Part shown: one piece after another, positions 33,880 through 37,729 of the stretch | How positions within the stretch are numbered: the stretch's first letter is position 1 | How the letters are laid out: every line of letters starts with the position of its first letter | Origin: Tsukamurella sp. 8F | GTDB taxonomy: Bacteria; Actinomycetota; Actinomycetes; Mycobacteriales; Mycobacteriaceae | DNA length: 37,729 nucleotides | NCBI RefSeq assembly: GCF_029167375.1 | Contig: NZ_JARFTP010000038.1 | Location: forward strand, 1-37,729 | Direction of reading: 5' to 3' | Program-made: the position numbers and the translations under genes | Notes under the pieces: generated by a model | What the model was told of the DNA's origin: nothing | Database searches by the model: none | The model's input: the letters and a program-made list of their open reading frames with translations, nothing else

Positions 33880-34728
33880 CTACGCCTGACGCTCGGCCGC
33901 GTCGAGGACGTTGGAGAGGAGGAACGCCCGGGTGAGGGGCCCCACGCCGCCGGGATTCGGCGACAGGAATCCGGCCACCTCGGCGACCCCGGGAGCGACG
34001 TCGCCGCGCAGGCCCTCCGGCGTACGGCTGACGCCGACGTCCAGCACGGCTGCGCCCGGCTTGACCATGTCCGCCGTGATGAGACCGGGCCGCCCGGCGG
34101 CGGCCACGACGATATCGGCCCGCCGAACCTCGTCGGCGAGGTCCCGGGTGCCCGTGTGGCACAGCGTGACCGTCGAGTTCTCGCTACGCCGAGTGAGTAG
34201 CAGGCCGATCGGGCGGCCCACCGTCACGCCGCGTCCGACGACCGTGACGTGGGCACCGTCGAGCTCGACGCCGTAACGGCGGAGCAGGTGGACGATGCCG
34301 TGCGGAGTGCACGGGAGCGGCCCCTCCGCGCCGAGGACGAGACGGCCGAGGTTGACCGGATGCAGGCCGTCGGCATCCTTGTCCGGTGCGACGCGCTCCA
34401 GGATGGCGTTCTCATCGAGGTGCCGAGGCAGCGGGAGCTGCACGATGTAGCCGGTGCACTCGGGGTTCGCGTTGAGTTCGTCGATGACGTCCTCGAGCTC
34501 CGCCTGGGACACCGTCTCGGGCAGGTCCCTGCGGATGGACGCGATCCCGACCTTTGCGCAGTCGCTGTGCTTCCCCTTCACATAGGACTGGGAGCCGGGG
34601 TCGTCGCCTACGAGGACCGTGCCGAGCCCCGGGGTGATGCCGCGCTCGCCGAGCACCTCCACCCGCTTGCGGAACTGTTCGAACAACTCGTCGCGGGTGG
34701 CCTTGCCGTCAAGAACAGTCGCCGTCAC
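33880..34728 (-). CDS. folD: Methylenetetrahydrofolate dehydrogenase/cyclohydrolase
   Basis: A 282-residue bifunctional enzyme that interconverts 5,10-methylene-, methenyl- and 10-formyl-tetrahydrofolate. Motifs: [25 protein letters not shown] with the catalytic Lys, [27 protein letters not shown], the NADP loop [13 protein letters not shown], and the C-terminal [15 protein letters not shown]. Although the frame is open nine codons further, GTG 34728 gives the family-like start [12 protein letters not shown], and TAGACT seven bases upstream fits a leaderless message. Confidence 0.95.
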   Translation of the reverse strand: MTATVLDGKATRDELFEQFRKRVEVLGERGITPGLGTVLVGDDPGSQSYVKGKHSDCAKVGIASIRRDLPETVSQAELEDVIDELNANPECTGYIVQLPLPRHLDENAILERVAPDKDADGLHPVNLGRLVLGAEGPLPCTPHGIVHLLRRYGVELDGAHVTVVGRGVTVGRPIGLLLTRRSENSTVTLCHTGTRDLADEVRRADIVVAAAGRPGLITADMVKPGAAVLDVGVSRTPEGLRGDVAPGVAEVAGFLSPNPGGVGPLTRAFLLSNVLDAAERQA

Positions 34729-34735
34729 GCCCGGC

Positions 34736-34741
34736 AGTCTA
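34736..34741 (-). promoter_or_regulatory. -10 box of a leaderless folD transcript
   Basis: TAGACT on the minus strand ends seven bases before GTG 34728. No ribosome binding site precedes this GTG. Confidence 0.4.
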
Positions 34742-34837
34742 TCGGCCGCAGCCACTCACGCGAACGGGCGACCGGTTCCATTCCGCGGTGTGCCTATGGC
34801 TAGCGCCGCCGCCCATTTCGGACAATGATCGGTGGCC

Positions 34838-35401
34838 ATGACCACCAACACCGTCAAGAAGGCCATCGACTCCGTCTGGCAACTCGCGCTCGCGCTCGGC
34901 ATCGTCTCGGTGCTGCTCGGCATCGTCATCCTGGCGTGGCCCGGCGCGTCGCTCGTCGTCGCGGGCACCCTCTTCGCGGTGCTGTTGTTGTTCAGCGGCT
35001 TCTTCCAGGTCGCAGGCGCGCTGCTGGGCGACGGCGCGCACCGCCTGCTGGGTGTGATCAGCGGCGGACTGTCGATCGTGCTGGGCTGCATCGCGCTACG
35101 CAGCGAGGCCGAGACGCTGCTGCTGCTCGCCATCTGGATCGGCATAGGCTGGCTCTTCCGCGGGATCACCACCATCTCGGTGGCCGCCTCGGAGCCCGCG
35201 CTCCCGCAGCGCCCCTGGGTCATCTTCACCGGTGTATTGACGATCATCGCCGCGCTGGTCCTGCTGGTCTCACCCTTCTCGTCGCTGTGGACGCTACTGC
35301 TGGTGACGGGTATCTGGGCGATCGTCGTCGGCGTCGGCGAGATCGTCACCGCCTTCGGCATCCGAAAGGCGACGCGCGCCGCGCTGCCGCCGATCGCCTG
35401 A
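34838..35401 (+). CDS. HdeD-like DUF308 membrane protein
   Basis: A 187-residue protein with six transmembrane helices in two-helix repeats (LGIVSVLLGIVILAWPGASL; GVISGGLSIVLGCIALRSE; GVLTIIAALVLLVSPFSSL), the DUF308 pattern of HdeD, an acid-resistance membrane protein in E. coli. Function here is unknown. A GTG at 34832, six bases after a GACAAT box, could be a leaderless start, adding two residues; ATG 34838 is the conservative choice. It is divergent from folD. Confidence 0.85.
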   Translation: MTTNTVKKAIDSVWQLALALGIVSVLLGIVILAWPGASLVVAGTLFAVLLLFSGFFQVAGALLGDGAHRLLGVISGGLSIVLGCIALRSEAETLLLLAIWIGIGWLFRGITTISVAASEPALPQRPWVIFTGVLTIIAALVLLVSPFSSLWTLLLVTGIWAIVVGVGEIVTAFGIRKATRAALPPIA

Positions 35402-35415
35402 CCCACTCCTGGTCG

Positions 35416-35444
35416 CCCGGGCTCCGATCCAACCGGGGCCCGGG
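35416..35444 (+). terminator. Hairpin after the HdeD-like gene
   Basis: CCCGGGCTCCG (35416-35426) pairs with CGGGGCCCGGG (35434-35444), 11 bp with one G-T pair and a 7-base loop, 14 bases past the stop. It has no T run. Confidence 0.5.
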
Positions 35445-35463
35445 TCTGCCAGACTCATGGCTC

Positions 35464-35928
35464 GTGTTCCGCATCCTGTTCTTCGAGCCACGCATCCCGC
35501 CCAATACGGGCAACGCGATCAGGCTGGCCGCCGTCACGGGCTGCGAACTACATCTGGTGGAGCCACTCGGGTTCGACCTGTCCGAGCCGAAGCTCCGGCG
35601 GGCGGGGCTCGACTACCACGACCTGGCGGTGGTGACGGTGCACGCCGATCTCGAGGCCGCGTGGGCAGCGCTAGCGCCCGAGCAGGTGTACGCCTTCTCC
35701 TCTCACGCGACACGGTTCCACCACGAGGTCGCGTACCGCCCCGGAGACGTTCTGCTGTTCGGCCCCGAACCGACAGGGCTCCCCCCCGAAGTACTCGACG
35801 ACCCGCACGTCACCGAGCGGCTGCGGATCCCGATGCTCGCAGGCCGGCGATCACTGAACCTGGCCAACTCAGCGTCGATCGTCGCCTACGAGGCGTGGCG
35901 GCAGCAGGGTTTCGGCGGCGCGGTCTGA
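35464..35928 (+). CDS. trmL: tRNA (cytidine(34)-2'-O)-methyltransferase (TrmL-like, SpoU family)
   Basis: A 154-residue SPOUT-fold methyltransferase that 2'-O-methylates the wobble base of certain tRNA-Leu. Motif 1 is EPRIPPNTGNAIRLAA, with HLVEPLGFDLSEPKLRRAGLDY next; motif 2 is LLFGPEPTGLP, and motif 3, IPMLAGRRSLNLANSASIVAYEAWRQ, forms the knotted SAM site. Length matches the minimal TrmL type without an RNA-binding extension. The frame is open further upstream; GTG 35464 matches the family start (M-F-R-I-L-F-F-E-P). There is no clear ribosome binding site. Confidence 0.92.
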   Translation: MFRILFFEPRIPPNTGNAIRLAAVTGCELHLVEPLGFDLSEPKLRRAGLDYHDLAVVTVHADLEAAWAALAPEQVYAFSSHATRFHHEVAYRPGDVLLFGPEPTGLPPEVLDDPHVTERLRIPMLAGRRSLNLANSASIVAYEAWRQQGFGGAV

Positions 35929-35965
35929 GGCGGTAGCGCGTGGCGGCCGCCGAGGTTCACAGCAA

Positions 35966-35984
35966 CAACACGGCCGCCGTGTTG
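35966..35984. repeat. 19-bp perfect palindrome after trmL
   Basis: CAACACGGC-C-GCCGTGTTG is a perfect 9-bp inverted repeat around one base, 37 bases past trmL and 110 before the next start. As RNA it gives an 8-bp stem with a 3-base loop, so it may be the trmL terminator; as DNA it could be an operator for the next gene. Confidence 0.5.
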
Positions 35985-36040
35985 CAATTGTGACCAATGT
36001 GTTAGACGAGTCCCATGTGTCTACAGTGATTCTGGTTCTA

Positions 36041-36061
36041 CCATCGACAGACCGTCGATGG
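36041..36061 (+). promoter_or_regulatory. Palindromic element upstream of the unknown 140-aa gene
   Basis: CCATCGAC-AGACC-GTCGATGG is a perfect 8-bp inverted repeat. A TACAGT -10-like box lies just upstream (36022-36027). The 16 bases CATCGACAGAC(C/T)GTCG inside it recur at 36529-36544 before the diiron oxygenase gene, with one difference, which suggests one regulator for both. Confidence 0.5.
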
Positions 36062-36094
36062 ACGTCGAACACGAAGAGCTCAGGAGGCAGCGCT

Positions 36095-36517
36095 GTGACC
36101 GCCACGATTTCGCCCCAGGAGACGACCACGCACGCATATCCGTTCTGGGTCGGGCTCGGCACCGCCTGCCATGAGGTCGAAGCCACGATCTGGGCGTTCG
36201 GGCAACCGGCGGACGCATGGTGCCACATCGAGCTCAACGACGGACCGCTCACCGACCCTGAATTCCCCTTCCGACTCATCGTCGCAGGTCCCGGCGGTCG
36301 AGCCTTCGCTGCGCAGATCATCCCCCACCTGCGCCGCGTCCTGGGCGCCGAGTTGCTGGGCGAGCGCGACTACTTCCACCGGTCCGGTCCGGCCCACTCG
36401 GGCGACGTACACGACGACGTCGACGCTGGGGCCGTCACGCCGGTGGTGCACTGGATGGACGAGAGCCGGCAGGGACCGGCCCGCACCGGCGGGCGACATC
36501 GCGGCATCGCGTCCTGA
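36095..36517 (+). CDS. Hypothetical protein
   Basis: A 140-residue soluble protein that I do not recognise. It is predicted to be an alpha/beta domain for about 105 residues (YPFWVGLGTACHEVEATIW, WCHIELNDGPLTDPEFPFRL, GGRAFAAQIIPHLRRVLGAELLGERDYF), then a polar tail rich in Gly, Arg, His and Asp. It has no signal peptide or membrane helix. The GTG start at 36095 is well supported by AGGAGG seven bases upstream; an earlier in-frame ATG has none. A palindrome in its leader recurs before the next gene, a diiron oxygenase, so the two may be co-regulated. Confidence 0.75.
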   Translation: MTATISPQETTTHAYPFWVGLGTACHEVEATIWAFGQPADAWCHIELNDGPLTDPEFPFRLIVAGPGGRAFAAQIIPHLRRVLGAELLGERDYFHRSGPAHSGDVHDDVDAGAVTPVVHWMDESRQGPARTGGRHRGIAS

Positions 36518-36528
36518 CGGCGGCCGAA

Positions 36529-36544
36529 CATCGACAGACTGTCG
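36529..36544 (+). promoter_or_regulatory. Second copy of the shared palindromic element, upstream of the diiron oxygenase
   Basis: CATCGACAGACTGTCG contains the perfect palindrome CGACAG-A-CTGTCG (36532-36544). It overlaps the -35 position expected for a TAGCCT -10 box at 36565-36570, the usual place for a repressor. It differs from the copy at 36042-36057 at one base. Confidence 0.5.
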
Positions 36545-36652
36545 GAAACTGTCCACCGGAGTGATAGCCTAGACGGCAGGACATATCATGCGGCATCGTG
36601 GCCTGCAGCCTCTTCGGGGGATCACGTAGCCGCCCGGCCGAAGGAGTCCTCC

Positions 36653-37669
36653 ATGTCTCTACCGAGCTTGCCGTTGACCCACGCCGCACGCATGCGCAAC
36701 CGCCGCGCACCAGGCCAGGACGAGTACGAACAGAATCTGCGTGACCTGTCGGACGCGTCGGTGCACCGCAACTTCGATCCGTACATCGACATCGACTGGG
36801 ACTCCCCCGAGCTGGCGGTGACCCCCAACGACCCCCGGTGGATCCTGTCCGATCGCATCGATCCCATCGGGCGCACCGAGTGGTACAAGTCGCTGCCGGC
36901 CGAGAAGCAGATCCGCATGGGCATGTGGCGCCAGGCCAACGTCGCGAAGGTCGGGCTGCAGTTCGAGTCGGTCCTCATCCGCGGCCTCATGCAGTACACG
37001 GCCGCCCAGCCCAACGGTTCGGTCGAGTTCCGCTACGCGACGCACGAGGCCAAGGAGGAGTGCCAGCACACTCTGATGTTCCAGGAGTTCGTCAATCGCA
37101 TCGGTGCTGATGTTCCGGGCGGACAGTGGTGGTTCCGGCGCCTGTCCATCCTGATCCCGTTGGCGGCAACCACATTCCCGACGATCTTCTACATGGGCGT
37201 GCTCGGCGGCGAGGAGCCGATCGACCACATCCAGAAGCAGTTCCTGCGGTCCACCGAGGGCCAGCACCCGACGATGACGGCGGTCATGCAGCTGCACGTC
37301 GCCGAGGAGGCGCGACACATCTCGTTCGCACACCAGCGGCTCGAGCAGGTGGTTCCGACTCGCGGGCCCCTGCCGAAGTTCATGCTCTCGCTCGCGCTCC
37401 CCATCGTCATGCGCGTACTGCTGACTGCCATCGCGGTGCCGCCGAAGGAGTTCCGCCGCGAGTTCGATATCCCGCGCGAGGTGTGGCGTGAGATGTACTG
37501 GCGTTCGCCGGAGTCCAGGGAGATGAAGCGTGACGTCTTCGGCGACGTCCGTCTGCTGGCCAAGCGCACCGGCCTGATGAATCCCCTCTCGCGGGTCGTG
37601 TGGCGCCTGCTCGGCATCGACGGCCGCGCCTCGCGGTTCCGCAGCGAGCCGAGCTACGCGGCCGCCTGA
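36653..37669 (+). CDS. AurF-type diiron oxygenase
   Basis: A 338-residue helical protein of the p-aminobenzoate N-oxygenase (AurF)/diiron oxygenase family. The metal ligands expected for AurF are present in order: Glu105 (LQFESVL), Glu136 and His139 (KEECQHTLMF), a Glu at 187 or 188 (GGEEPID), and His215, Glu219 and His222 (HVAEEARHISFAHQRLE). Such enzymes use O2 at a non-haem diiron centre to oxidise amines or activate C-H bonds; the substrate here is unknown. AAGGAG lies before the ATG. A hydrophobic stretch near 240-262 (FMLSLALPIVMRVLLTAIAV) might touch the membrane. Nothing notable is seen in the final 60 bases after it except a weak 5-bp hairpin. Confidence 0.87.
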   Translation: MSLPSLPLTHAARMRNRRAPGQDEYEQNLRDLSDASVHRNFDPYIDIDWDSPELAVTPNDPRWILSDRIDPIGRTEWYKSLPAEKQIRMGMWRQANVAKVGLQFESVLIRGLMQYTAAQPNGSVEFRYATHEAKEECQHTLMFQEFVNRIGADVPGGQWWFRRLSILIPLAATTFPTIFYMGVLGGEEPIDHIQKQFLRSTEGQHPTMTAVMQLHVAEEARHISFAHQRLEQVVPTRGPLPKFMLSLALPIVMRVLLTAIAVPPKEFRREFDIPREVWREMYWRSPESREMKRDVFGDVRLLAKRTGLMNPLSRVVWRLLGIDGRASRFRSEPSYAAA

Positions 37670-37729
37670 GCCGCACACTCACAGACGTCGTTCGGGCGAC
37701 GCACCGGGGCCGGGGGGTGGGCCGATTCT

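Noticed and set aside
32282-33889. 535-codon plus-strand open frame opposite the Ser/Thr/Pro-rich membrane protein
   Set aside because: It is a shadow frame of GC-rich sequence. The minus-strand gene has a good ribosome binding site, a transmembrane helix and a plausible fold.
37686-37701. Terminator after the diiron oxygenase gene
   Set aside because: Only 5 bp of stem with a 6-base loop and no T run, too weak to call at the window edge.

Overview
The window is GC-rich DNA with dense, tightly packed genes and many GTG starts. Gene content and order match the order Mycobacteriales. A Tsukamurella- or Gordonia-like actinomycete is my best guess, by inference from gene content only. The backbone follows an order I recall from Mycobacterium tuberculosis: add-deoA-cdd / sdhCDAB / dacB1 / a YhjD-like protein-trpS / metX / folD-DUF3017 / a SpoU methylase. 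Accessory genes, mostly efflux pumps with their own regulators, sit between these blocks.

Layout. 1-4982 (minus): a four-gene operon of MarR regulator, a protein made of three carboxypeptidase-regulatory-like (transthyretin-like) beta modules, a YceI protein with one such module, and a 14-TM DHA2 MFS pump with three such modules at its C-terminus. 5131-9444: purine and pyrimidine salvage (add, deoA, cdd), interrupted by a D-2-hydroxyacid dehydrogenase and a frameshifted F420/deazaflavin-type oxidoreductase. 9683-13113 (plus): the succinate dehydrogenase operon sdhCDAB, closed by a strong hairpin. 13176-18988 (minus): two efflux cassettes, TetR + DHA1 MFS and PadR + a 1051-residue protein. That protein fuses a DHA2 MFS pump to a degenerate tRNA-guanine-transglycosylase-like domain, the most unusual gene here. 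19083-24621: a sucrase/ferredoxin-like protein, D-Ala-D-Ala carboxypeptidase, APC permease, and a divergent LysR/EamA pair. 24667-30539 (minus): alkD-like glycosylase, YhjD-like membrane protein, trpS, xthA, barstar, a barnase-like lipoprotein and a DHA1 MFS. 30672-32058: promoter, SAM-IV riboswitch and metX. 32003-34728 (minus): a degenerate actin/Hsp70-fold membrane protein whose 3' end overlaps metX, DUF3017 and folD. 34838-37669 (plus): HdeD-like protein, trmL, an unknown 140-aa protein and an AurF-type diiron oxygenase. The last two share a palindromic upstream motif.

How the genes work together. The add, deoA and cdd products recycle nucleosides; cdd and deoA are translationally coupled. 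SdhCDAB links the TCA cycle to the quinone pool. MetX opens methionine synthesis under SAM control. Regulator-pump pairs are coupled by overlapping codons (MarR and PadR) or lie close together (TetR). Many genes have a TANNNT box 6-8 nt before the start codon and no Shine-Dalgarno sequence, as in leaderless actinobacterial transcripts. No tRNA, rRNA, CRISPR array, insertion sequence or replication origin was seen, and no gene-free stretch exceeds 300 bases.
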